DNA from: Pseudomonadota bacterium
GTDB lineage: Bacteria; Pseudomonadota; Alphaproteobacteria; Sphingomonadales; Sphingomonadaceae
Length of the DNA: 7,768 nt
Direction of reading: 5' to 3'
NCBI GenBank assembly: GCA_023416515.1
Contig: JAEZHP010000032.1
Span: 1-7,768, forward strand
The notes under the pieces are model-generated. The model was not told the origin of the DNA and ran no database searches. It saw only the letters and a list, made by a program, of their open reading frames with translations. This document shows positions 1-6,509 of this stretch, one piece after another. The first letter of the stretch is position 1; every line of letters starts with the position of its first letter. The position numbers and the translations under genes were made by a program.

Positions 1-32
1 GCGCCGGTCTTTTCCGTTTCAGCGCAATTCGG

Positions 33-653
33 TCAGGTTCCGGCCCGCCGAAGCGCGGCGCAATATTCCTCCAGCTCCCCGAGAGTCGTGCCGGCCTCGT
101 CCAGCACGAACTGGTAGATGTCGCGGCTCGTGATCCGGTCACGGAAGCCCGGCAGCCCATGCGCTTCGGACTTCAGGCGCAGGATCAGTCCCCGGTCCGC
201 GCGCCGAAGCCGCTCGTCGAGCTCGGCGAACTCGCGCAGCTTCCGTTGATAGGCTGGGGGATCCCACGCCCACAGGTCGATCTTCCACTCGACCGGTCCG
301 GGCGCGGCGACGCGGAAACCGAAGTAGAAGCCTTGGCCGTAGTCGCCGCGCGGCCTGAACCATTCGTCGTTGTAGGTGATCCGGTAGGGTACGAAACCAG
401 CGCTGCGGAGCGCGGCTACGATTGGGGGGAGCGCCGCGACGAAGCGGTCGCGATCGGCGGGATCGAGCGGCACGTAGATGTCGATGTCGCGCCAGGTCAT
501 CAGGTCCAGGGCGACGCTGCCGACGATCATAGGCCGGCGGAACTGGTGCTCGAGAACGGCCGCCATTCCAGACTTGCTGACCAGATCGATCGCTTCCTGG
601 CGTAGAGCGGCAGATCTCTGCTCGTGGAACATGGGCCGGAGGCTAAACGGCAA
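33..653 (-). CDS. Putative nucleotidyltransferase-fold protein, function unknown
   Basis: A 206-residue soluble protein with no signal peptide or membrane segment. What is seen: a Gly-Ser pair (G45-S46) is followed ten residues later by D57-I58-D59, and a third acidic residue lies in the strand WKIDLW (D126). This is the hG[GS]-x(9-13)-DhD ... hDh pattern of the polymerase-beta-like nucleotidyltransferase superfamily, whose three acidic residues bind the metals for nucleotide transfer. The core GSVALDLMTWRDIDIY resembles a stand-alone family usually annotated only as hypothetical or nucleotidyltransferase-like. The substrate cannot be told from sequence. Start choice: TTG at 653 has a good Shine-Dalgarno (AAGGAG, five bases upstream), whereas the in-frame ATG at residue 8 (630-632) has none, so TTG is preferred. 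It is divergent from uvrC with a 34-base gap. No antitoxin-like partner is adjacent within the 32 bases visible downstream. The fold is fairly certain; the biochemical role is unknown. Confidence 0.85.
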   Translation of the reverse strand: MPFSLRPMFHEQRSAALRQEAIDLVSKSGMAAVLEHQFRRPMIVGSVALDLMTWRDIDIYVPLDPADRDRFVAALPPIVAALRSAGFVPYRITYNDEWFRPRGDYGQGFYFGFRVAAPGPVEWKIDLWAWDPPAYQRKLREFAELDERLRRADRGLILRLKSEAHGLPGFRDRITSRDIYQFVLDEAGTTLGELEEYCAALRRAGT

Positions 654-658
654 TTGCG

Positions 659-664
659 CTCCTT
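659..664 (-). promoter_or_regulatory. Ribosome binding site deciding a TTG start
   Basis: On the minus strand the sequence reads AAGGAG-CGCAA-TTG, a near-consensus Shine-Dalgarno with a five-base spacer to the TTG at 653. The first in-frame ATG, seven codons further in, is preceded by a pyrimidine-rich stretch without any purine box. This supports translation of the nucleotidyltransferase-like gene from the rare TTG codon. Confidence 0.6.
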
Positions 665-687
665 GCCAGCCGACCTAAATCGGCGAG

Positions 688-2610
688 GTGACCAAGCCGG
701 ACTCCCCAGACCGCTTCAACGAGGAACGCGCGACCTACACGGTGCGCGGATCCGACGCGCCGGATATCGAGATCGGGGTCAAGGCGATCCGCGATGTCGT
801 TCGCACGCTGCCGGTCCGCCCCGGCGTCTACCGGATGCTCGATGCCAAGGGCGACGTCCTCTATGTCGGAAAGGCGCGCTCGCTCAGGAACCGGGTGACC
901 AACTATACCCAGGTCGCGCGGCTGACGAAGCGGCTCCAGCGAATGGTCGCCCAGACCCGCGGACTCCAGATCGTCACCACCAACAACGAGGCCGAGGCGC
1001 TCCTGCTCGAGGCGCAGCTGATCAAGCGCTATCGGCCGCCCTACAACGTCCTCCTTCGCGACGACAAAAGCTTCCCGTTCATCCTTCTGCGCGAGGATCA
1101 TGCCTTTCCGCGGGTGCAGCTCCATCGCGGCGCCCGGCGCCACAAGGGGCAATATTACGGGCCGTTCGCGAGCGCGGGTTCGGTTCGGACCACGCTCACC
1201 GCGCTCCAGAAGCTGTTCCTCCTGCGCTCCTGCACCGACAGCTTCTTCGCCAACCGCTCGCGGCCCTGCCTGCTCTACCAAATCCGCCGCTGCTCGGCGC
1301 CCTGCGTGGGGCGCATCGACCAGGCCGGCTATGCCGAGCTGATCGACGACGCCAAGGACTTCCTGTCGGGCAAGTCCACCAAGGTTCAGCAGAAGCTCGG
1401 CCGCCAGATGCAGGACGCGGCCGAGGCGATGGATTACGAGCTCGCCGCGGTCTACCGCGACCGCCTCCGGGCGCTCACCTTCATCCAGGGCAGCCAGGCG
1501 ATCCATGCCGAAAGGGTGGGGGACGCCGACATCTTCGCGCTCGCCTGCAAGGGCGGGACAATGGGCATCCAGGCCTTCTTCATCCGCGGCGGCCAGAATT
1601 GGGGCGCCCGCAGCTTCTTCCCGGCGCACACCAACGATGTTCCGGAGGAGGAGGTGCTGTCGAGCTTCCTCGTGCAATTCTACGAGGAGGTGCCGCCGCC
1701 GCGCCTCATCCTGCTCGACCGCGAGATGGGGGAGCGCGCCCTGCTCGAAGAGGCGTTTGGCGAACGTGCCGGCCGCAAGGTCGAGATCAAGGTCCCGCAG
1801 CGCGGCGAGCAGCGGCGCCTCGTCGCCCAGGCCACGCGCAATGCGGAGGAGGCGTTGGATCGCCGTCTCGCCGAGACCAGCACGCAGGCGAGGAATTTGC
1901 GTGCGCTTGCTGAACTGTTCGAGCTCCCCGAGCCGCCGAACCGAATCGAGGTTTATGACAACAGCCACGTCCAGGGCACCAATGCCGTCGGCGCGATGAT
2001 CGTCGCTGGGCCCGAGGGCTTCCGCAAGAACAGCTATCGCAAGTTCAACATCCGCAACCCGGACACCGTCCCCGGCGACGACTTCGCGATGATGCGCGAG
2101 GTGCTCGGCCGCCGCTTCGCGCGGCTCGAGAAGGAGGATCCGGACCGCTCAAAGGGCGACTGGCCCGACCTCCTCCTGATCGACGGCGGCAAGGGCCAGC
2201 TCTCCGCCGTTTGCGAGGTCATGGAGGATGCCGGCGTTCACGACATTCCCGTCGTCGGCGTGAGCAAGGGTCCTGACCGCAATGCCGGTCGCGAGACCTT
2301 CCACCTGCCGAACGGCCGCGACTTCCAGCTGCCGCCCAACGACCCGGTGCTGTTCTACCTCCAGCGGCTTCGCGACGAGGCGCACCGCTTCGCGATCGGA
2401 GCCCACCGCACCAAGCGCGCCAAATCGATATCGGCATCGCCGCTCGACGACGTGCCCGGCATCGGCCCCAACCGAAAGCGGGCGCTCCTGATGCATTTCG
2501 GCACCGCCCGGGCCGTTCGCAACGCCGCTCTGGACGATATCGCCAAGGTGCCCGGGATCAGCCGAGCCACCGCCCAAGGCATATACGACTATTTCCACCC
2601 ACGCGGGTGA
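688..2610 (+). CDS. uvrC: UvrABC excinuclease subunit C
   Basis: UvrC makes both incisions, 3' and 5' of a lesion, in nucleotide excision repair after UvrA/UvrB load onto damaged DNA; it acts in the cytoplasm. The 640 residues show all family domains. The GIY-YIG nuclease (about 42-125) has G46-V47-Y48, Y59-V60-G61, R69, E108 and N120 matching the 3'-incision active site. A cysteine cluster C182, C194, C202, C206 has the 12-8-4 spacing of the UvrC iron-sulfur ligands. The UVR domain for UvrB contact is about 232-267. The RNase H-like 5'-incision domain has D424, D499 and H566 as the likely catalytic triad. Tandem helix-hairpin-helix motifs occupy about 585-640. The GTG start gives an N-terminal extension typical of sphingomonad UvrC; its ribosome site (GGCGAG, abutting) is weak, so the exact start is less sure than the identity. 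It converges on the next gene with a 3-base gap. Confidence 0.98.
   Translation: MTKPDSPDRFNEERATYTVRGSDAPDIEIGVKAIRDVVRTLPVRPGVYRMLDAKGDVLYVGKARSLRNRVTNYTQVARLTKRLQRMVAQTRGLQIVTTNNEAEALLLEAQLIKRYRPPYNVLLRDDKSFPFILLREDHAFPRVQLHRGARRHKGQYYGPFASAGSVRTTLTALQKLFLLRSCTDSFFANRSRPCLLYQIRRCSAPCVGRIDQAGYAELIDDAKDFLSGKSTKVQQKLGRQMQDAAEAMDYELAAVYRDRLRALTFIQGSQAIHAERVGDADIFALACKGGTMGIQAFFIRGGQNWGARSFFPAHTNDVPEEEVLSSFLVQFYEEVPPPRLILLDREMGERALLEEAFGERAGRKVEIKVPQRGEQRRLVAQATRNAEEALDRRLAETSTQARNLRALAELFELPEPPNRIEVYDNSHVQGTNAVGAMIVAGPEGFRKNSYRKFNIRNPDTVPGDDFAMMREVLGRRFARLEKEDPDRSKGDWPDLLLIDGGKGQLSAVCEVMEDAGVHDIPVVGVSKGPDRNAGRETFHLPNGRDFQLPPNDPVLFYLQRLRDEAHRFAIGAHRTKRAKSISASPLDDVPGIGPNRKRALLMHFGTARAVRNAALDDIAKVPGISRATAQGIYDYFHPRG
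2596..2609 (+). other. Short hairpin over the uvrC stop codon
   Basis: CACCC-ACGC-GGGTG is a perfect five-base-pair inverted repeat with a four-base loop that runs into the uvrC TGA. It overlaps a second small palindrome, GGGTGACCC (2605-2613), and a ten-base palindrome, AGCCGCGGCT (2616-2625), lies just beyond, within the end of the convergent gene. No T-tract follows on either strand, so this is not a standard intrinsic terminator. It is the only structure near the junction of two convergent genes, and could limit read-through weakly or be chance in GC-rich DNA. Confidence 0.25.
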
Positions 2611-2613
2611 CCC

Positions 2614-3456
2614 TCAGCCGCGGCTCCAGCGCGCGATTACCGCACGGCGCTCGACGTCCTCGAACCGCACCTCTTCGAACTCGGCCCCGATCAGGCAAGC
2701 CGGCATCGCGGTCGGGCCCGGAACGGTGCAACGGATGACCCGCCCGGCGGGCCCGGCGCGCAGCCGACCGGTCAGCACCAGGTCATAGCCTTGGGCGCGC
2801 GCCGGATCCTGCCCCTCTTCGAGGCGGATCACGTGGCGATAGGAGCGCTCGCCCCGTCGGCCGATTCGCGAATCCGTCGGACTGAAGAATTGGGCGATGC
2901 CGACGTCGCGCGGCGCCTGTTGAGCCGTCTCTCCGTCGGGCGACTCCGCCGGTGCCTCGGCGGCTTGAGTGCAGGCGGGGTGCAACAACCAAGGCCGCGA
3001 AAGCCAGATGCCTTCCGCCGCCTCGATTCCTTCGCCGGCCATGGCTGCGACGCGTGGGTCGCCAAGATCGACGTTGGGCGAGGCGCTGAGCTCCACGCTG
3101 CGCGCCTGCGTATCGAGGCGAATGGACGGATCGCCGGTCGCCTCGGCAGGCGGCGCGCCGCAGCCGAAGCGGATGCGCAGCTCGAAGCGAGCGCCGTCGA
3201 GCTCGGCCTGAGCCGCGCGATCGTCGACGCCGGAAGCGTAGGCGCTCCGCGCCTGGGCGAGGGCGAGGAGGAGCCGCTCGCGGTCGAGCGTCGGGTCGGG
3301 GGCGGGAACCGGCGCGGGCGCAGTCTCCACGACATTATTGGCTGCCATGTTGTTCGCCTGCGGCGGCGGGGGGCTCGCCTCGCAGCCGGCCAAGGCAAGC
3401 GCAGCGGCGGTGAGGGAGCAATTCGCCAATGTGGAGCGTCTGTTCAGCCGTGCCAT
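2614..3456 (-). CDS. Putative lipoprotein, unknown function, four cysteines
   Basis: A 280-residue protein I do not recognise. The N-terminus has a basic stretch, a hydrophobic segment and a lipobox LAGC with C25 as the predicted lipidated residue, so it is probably exported and anchored in a membrane on the periplasmic side. Residues 26-55 are a Pro/Ala/Asn-rich linker. A helical Ala/Leu/Arg-rich region follows (about 56-95), then a mostly beta-like body. The mature body has exactly four cysteines (C99, C162, C243, C254), which could form two disulfides in the periplasm. Landmarks are GIWLSRPWLLHPAC (149-162) and IRCTVPGP (241-248). No catalytic motif is visible. The ATG at 3456 has only AGGA directly abutting it as a ribosome site, but the signal sequence starting here fits well. 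It is convergent with uvrC and divergent from the permease gene, so it is probably transcribed alone. Confidence 0.8.
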   Translation of the reverse strand: MARLNRRSTLANCSLTAAALALAGCEASPPPPQANNMAANNVVETAPAPVPAPDPTLDRERLLLALAQARSAYASGVDDRAAQAELDGARFELRIRFGCGAPPAEATGDPSIRLDTQARSVELSASPNVDLGDPRVAAMAGEGIEAAEGIWLSRPWLLHPACTQAAEAPAESPDGETAQQAPRDVGIAQFFSPTDSRIGRRGERSYRHVIRLEEGQDPARAQGYDLVLTGRLRAGPAGRVIRCTVPGPTAMPACLIGAEFEEVRFEDVERRAVIARWSRG

Positions 3457-3549
3457 TCCTAATGCATATCAAATCGAAGCCAGTCTGTGACCCCGCCCTT
3501 GGCTTGGCGCCGCTGCTGTGGGAAGGCGCCGCGATGGCGGTGTGCCGGA
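3457..3549. other. Divergent intergenic region between lipoprotein and permease genes
   Basis: This 93-base gap must hold the promoters of both flanking genes if the permease starts at the ATG at 3550. The left third is relatively AT-rich (GCATATCAAATCG), which fits a -10 region for one or the other gene, but no convincing paired -35/-10 could be assigned on either strand. Two GGCGCC palindromes flank a short spacer (about 3506-3531); this could form a weak six-base-pair stem. Confidence 0.4.
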
Positions 3550-4866
3550 ATGAACTATGATCAATTGATTACCCTCGCGGTGCTCGCCGCGGTGATCTGG
3601 GCGCTTGTCTTCGATAAGGGCCGCGCCGACGTCATCGCGCTGACCGGCGCGGCGATGCTTCTGATCACTGGCGTGGTTCGCCCGGTCGAAGTGCAGGGTG
3701 CCTTCGCAAGCCCGGCGATCATCGCGCTCGCCTCGCTGTTCGTCATTGCCTACGCGATGGAGCTGGCCGGGCTGCTCGACGCGGCGATCCACCGAATGGT
3801 TGCCCTGTGCCGGCGCGTCGGTGCGTTCGGAATCTGGATACTCATTGGCCTGTGCGGGGCGGCTTCGGCTTTCCTCAACAACACGCCGATCGTCGTGCTG
3901 AGCGCGCCGGTGGTTCGCGACGTCGCCAAGTCGCTCAAGCTGCCGCCCAAGCGCTTCCTGATGCCGCTGTCATACGCGGCGGTGCTCGGCGGCTGCTGCA
4001 CGCTGATCGGCACCTCCACCAACCTGCTGGTCGACGACATGGCGAGCATCGCCGGCCAGCCGCGTTTCGGCATTTTCGAGATCACCCCGGTCGGCGTCGC
4101 GGTGGCCGTCACAGGCGGCCTGTACCTGCTGCTGTTCACGGACCGGCTGCTTCGGCGAAGCATGGCCGAAGGAGAGCCGGAGACGACCGCCAAGTCGGTC
4201 GAGCTCGTCGAGGAAGGAATGGCCGGCTCGCAGCTCGGGTCCGCCCGCGCCTTCGTCGAGGACCGCCCGCTGCGGCCCGCGCGCGCGGCACTGTCGGCAG
4301 GGGTCTTCCTGGCGGTGATCCTACTCGCTTCGCTGGACGTGGCGCCGATCGCTGCCTGCGCGTTCGCGGGAGCGGTGCTGCTGATCCTGATGCGAGTCAT
4401 CACCGCCGACGAAGCCTATGCCGGCCTTCGGCCCGACATCCTGATGCTGATCGCGGGAATGATCGTCCTGGGAATCGCGCTGGAGGCGAGCGGGCTGGCA
4501 GCCGCGGCGACTCAGCGCCTGGTCGGGTCCCTCGACAGCCTCGACCCGCTGCTTGCGCTGATCATCCTTTACGGCGCCACTCTGTTCCTCACCGAGCTTC
4601 TGTCCAACGCGACCGTGGCCGTGCTCGTCACGCCGGTCGCAGTGGCGCTTGCCGAAACCATGGGAGTCAGCCCGCGGCCTTTCATTGTCGCGGTGATGAT
4701 CGCCGGAAGCGCCGCTTTTGCCACGCCATTCGGCTACCAGACCAACGCGCTCGTCTATCAGATGGGGGGCTACAGCTTCATGGATTTCGTCCGCGTCGGC
4801 CTGCCGCTCAATCTCGTCACCTGGGTCGCCGCGGTGGTCGCGATCCGGATGACCTTTCCCTTTTAG
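3550..4866 (+). CDS. SLC13/CitMHS-type membrane permease
   Basis: An inner-membrane transporter of the ion transporter superfamily (CitMHS / SLC13, the group that includes divalent anion:sodium symporters and ArsB/NhaD-like carriers). The 438 residues are almost wholly hydrophobic segments in two inverted halves. Signature re-entrant motifs appear in each half: N110-N111-T112-P113 followed by GTSTN (154-158) in the first, and S352-N353-A354-T355 followed by ATPFGYQTN (391-399) in the second. These correspond to the paired SNT and TxxTN substrate/sodium sites. A single cytoplasmic loop (about 200-243) separates the halves. Many relatives carry TrkA-C/RCK_C domains there; this one does not. The substrate (dicarboxylate, sulfate, or another anion) cannot be deduced. 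A 63-base upstream extension to GTG 3487 is possible, but it would add a Cys/Arg/Trp-rich non-family tail, so the ATG at 3550 (MNYDQLITLAVLAA) is chosen, although its ribosome site is poor. The stop overlaps that of the next, convergent gene. Confidence 0.9.
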   Translation: MNYDQLITLAVLAAVIWALVFDKGRADVIALTGAAMLLITGVVRPVEVQGAFASPAIIALASLFVIAYAMELAGLLDAAIHRMVALCRRVGAFGIWILIGLCGAASAFLNNTPIVVLSAPVVRDVAKSLKLPPKRFLMPLSYAAVLGGCCTLIGTSTNLLVDDMASIAGQPRFGIFEITPVGVAVAVTGGLYLLLFTDRLLRRSMAEGEPETTAKSVELVEEGMAGSQLGSARAFVEDRPLRPARAALSAGVFLAVILLASLDVAPIAACAFAGAVLLILMRVITADEAYAGLRPDILMLIAGMIVLGIALEASGLAAAATQRLVGSLDSLDPLLALIILYGATLFLTELLSNATVAVLVTPVAVALAETMGVSPRPFIVAVMIAGSAAFATPFGYQTNALVYQMGGYSFMDFVRVGLPLNLVTWVAAVVAIRMTFPF

Positions 4867-6419
4867 TCGCAGCGCTCGAACACGCGGTCGGTCGTCCGCA
4901 GGCGAACCGCCCGGCCATTCTCGATCTCGAACCGGTAGGGCCGACCTTCGCCGGGAATCAGCTCGAGGCGGATCGACTCCGGTTCGGTGAAAGGGGCGGC
5001 GAGAGTGTCGATGGCGCCCATGTGGGCGGCGATCCGGCGGTCGTCGGCCGTTATCGTCAGGGTGCCGTAGTCGGCATTGCAGTAGCGGCCCGAATAAGCG
5101 GTTCGGGGAAGGCTCAGAAGCCACGGCCGGGCGGCCCTGCGGGCGCGGTCCTCGGCGATCGACTGGCGGCGGCGCTGCACCTGGGCGACCAGCTCATCGA
5201 CTCGTCCGTCGGCCTCGCGCCGCGCCGTCTCCGGCCCGGCCTGGAACCAGCGATAGGCATAGGCGGCGGCGATATCGACGAGGAAATAGCCGGCCCCTTC
5301 GTCATTGGTGACGAGCGCCACGCCGAGGTCGCGCGACGGCATGAACGACACGTGCGAGCGCGCGCCGGCATAGCCGCCGAACGAGTGGTAGAGCGTCTCG
5401 CCGCCGAAATCCCCGGAATACCAGCCAAGACCGTAGCCGGAGCGGCCAAACGGCCCGAACGACTGGCTCATCGTGCCGATCGGCCGGTGGGTCATGGTGA
5501 CGACTTCGGCGGGGATCGGGAGGCGCCGGCCGCCGCGATGGGCCGCCAGCTGCAGGGTCAGCCAGCGCGACAGGTCGTTGGCGCTCGAGAAGAGGCCGCC
5601 GGCCGACTGCATGTTGCTGTCGATCTTGAGGAGACTGACCCGCTCCGGTCCGTTCGGGCCAAGGCCGTAGGGCGCGGCGAAGGGCTGAGTCCTCCGGAGC
5701 GCTTCCAGCCCGTCGGCATGGGTCTGGGTCGCGCCGAGCGGCCTTAGCACTTCGTCGCGCACGATGTCCTGCCAGCGCCTCCCGAGCCGACGCTCGATCA
5801 GCAAGGTCGCGAGATTGTAGCCGAGATTGCCGTAATTGAAGGTGCCCAGGGGGGCTTCGGTGTTGGGCCGAATGCGCCCGACCAGCCGCCACAAAGTCGC
5901 CGGATCATGCTCGCCGCTATAGGCGAGGCGAAACTCCATTCCGTCGCTTTGCAGGCCGTGGGTGTGGCTGAGCAGGTGGCGCAAGGTCACCGCATCGGCG
6001 CGGACGGCCGGGTCGAAGGCGATGTCGGGGGCGAGCTCGGCCAGCGTCCAGTCGAGATCGATCTGTCCGCGCCGCTCGAGACTTGCGAAGGCGAGTCCGA
6101 CGAAGCTCTTGGTCGACGAGGCGATATAGACTCGCGTGTTGGGCGTCATCGGTACCCCGCGCTCGATGTCGGCCATTCCGAAGGCGTCGACGAAGATCGG
6201 GCCGTCGCTTCGGGCGATCGCCACCGATACTCCGGGAATGGACCCGATCCGCGCAAGCGCCTGCTCCATGAAGGTGCGGAAATCGGACGCGAAACGCTGC
6301 TCCTCCGAATCGCGCGGGACCGCCGCCACGGAGTTGGAGCCGACCGGGGGTTGGGTGGCGCAGGCCGGAAGCAGCGCTGCGGCGATGGCGGCGGAAAGCA
6401 GCGTCAGGAGCGGGCGCAT
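4863..6419 (-). CDS. Serine beta-lactamase/S12-family lipoprotein with C-terminal beta domain
   Basis: A 518-residue penicillin-binding-protein-like serine hydrolase. The N-terminal hydrophobic segment ends in LPAC, making C20 the likely lipidated residue, so it is probably a membrane-anchored periplasmic enzyme. Catalytic motifs of the class C beta-lactamase/PBP4*/EstB group are present: S101-S-T-K104 (nucleophile and lysine), Y196-G-N198 (YxN), and H345-S-F-G348 in place of the KTG box, as in the esterase/peptidase-like members rather than true AmpC. Residues 400-435 are an Arg-rich helical linker, and 440-515 look like the small lipocalin-like domain (DUF3471 type) often fused to this family. 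Likely substrates are D-amino-acid peptides or esters; beta-lactam hydrolysis should not be assumed. The start is well supported: AAGGAGG lies four bases before the ATG. It is convergent with the permease gene (4-base overlap) and divergent from the DUF2721 gene. Confidence 0.92.
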   Translation of the reverse strand: MRPLLTLLSAAIAAALLPACATQPPVGSNSVAAVPRDSEEQRFASDFRTFMEQALARIGSIPGVSVAIARSDGPIFVDAFGMADIERGVPMTPNTRVYIASSTKSFVGLAFASLERRGQIDLDWTLAELAPDIAFDPAVRADAVTLRHLLSHTHGLQSDGMEFRLAYSGEHDPATLWRLVGRIRPNTEAPLGTFNYGNLGYNLATLLIERRLGRRWQDIVRDEVLRPLGATQTHADGLEALRRTQPFAAPYGLGPNGPERVSLLKIDSNMQSAGGLFSSANDLSRWLTLQLAAHRGGRRLPIPAEVVTMTHRPIGTMSQSFGPFGRSGYGLGWYSGDFGGETLYHSFGGYAGARSHVSFMPSRDLGVALVTNDEGAGYFLVDIAAAYAYRWFQAGPETARREADGRVDELVAQVQRRRQSIAEDRARRAARPWLLSLPRTAYSGRYCNADYGTLTITADDRRIAAHMGAIDTLAAPFTEPESIRLELIPGEGRPYRFEIENGRAVRLRTTDRVFERCD

Positions 6420-6422
6420 CGT

Positions 6423-6452
6423 GCCTCCTTCGTTGGGCCGAGGCTGCGCCTC
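6423..6452 (-). other. Three-part GAGGC/GCCTC inverted repeat in the 5' leader
   Basis: Reading the minus strand, GAGGC (6452-6448), a three-base loop, GCCTC (6444-6440), a 12-base loop, then GAGGC (6427-6423) which contains most of the Shine-Dalgarno. The middle element can pair perfectly with either flank, so the two hairpins exclude each other, and one of them would cover the ribosome site. The stems are only five base pairs, and chance occurrence in GC-rich DNA is quite possible. Confidence 0.25.
6424..6430 (-). promoter_or_regulatory. Consensus Shine-Dalgarno of the beta-lactamase-family gene
   Basis: On the minus strand AAGGAGG-CACG-ATG gives a full-consensus ribosome binding site with a four-base spacer, the strongest in the window. 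It fixes the start at 6419. Confidence 0.75.
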
Positions 6453-6509
6453 ATGCCTGAAGCTGTCCAGCGCTCTCGCAACCTTGGCCTATTTGGGCGA
6501 TGGGAAGGA

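Noticed and set aside
626..651. GGAAC at 626-630 as the -35 box of an EcfG promoter for uvrC.
   Set aside because: At the required spacing the downstream box reads CGGC instead of CGTT, two mismatches, so the match is no better than expected by chance.
33..653. A nucleotidyltransferase-type toxin of a toxin-antitoxin pair.
   Set aside because: No small partner gene is adjacent: the visible neighbour upstream is uvrC on the other strand, and only 32 bases are seen downstream. A partner beyond the window edge cannot be excluded.
654..681. Sigma-70-like TTGCGC ... TAAATC upstream of uvrC.
   Set aside because: Only about three of six bases match in each box, and the implied start site would be too close to the GTG codon.
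643..1968. A 441-codon open frame on the minus strand opposite uvrC, and a 429-codon frame on the plus strand at 624-1913.
   Set aside because: Both are shadows of uvrC. The codon bias of GC-rich DNA keeps other frames open; their translations are low-complexity Arg/Pro/Ala or Glu/Leu/Arg-rich with no domain, and uvrC itself is unmistakable.
3487..3549. Longer permease start at GTG 3487.
   Set aside because: The added 21 residues (rich in Trp, Arg and Cys) do not look like a transporter N-terminus, and would remove most of the shared intergenic space. No good ribosome site decides it, so the choice of ATG 3550 is moderate, not certain.
3807..5747. A 646-codon plus-strand open frame spanning the permease and the beta-lactamase-family gene.
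   Set aside because: It runs out of frame through one well-supported gene and antisense through another, and its translation is Arg/Gly/Ala-rich without any recognisable domain.
4863..6419. Reading the S12-family gene as an antibiotic-resistance beta-lactamase (AmpC).
   Set aside because: The third motif is HSFG rather than KTG, the protein is over 500 residues with an added C-terminal domain, and it is a predicted lipoprotein. These fit the esterase/peptidase-like branch better.
5907..6509. In-frame N-terminal extension of the DUF2721 protein by about 200 residues.
   Set aside because: It lies antisense to the beta-lactamase-family gene and has no family similarity; the DUF2721 match and a purine-rich ribosome site begin at ATG 6510.
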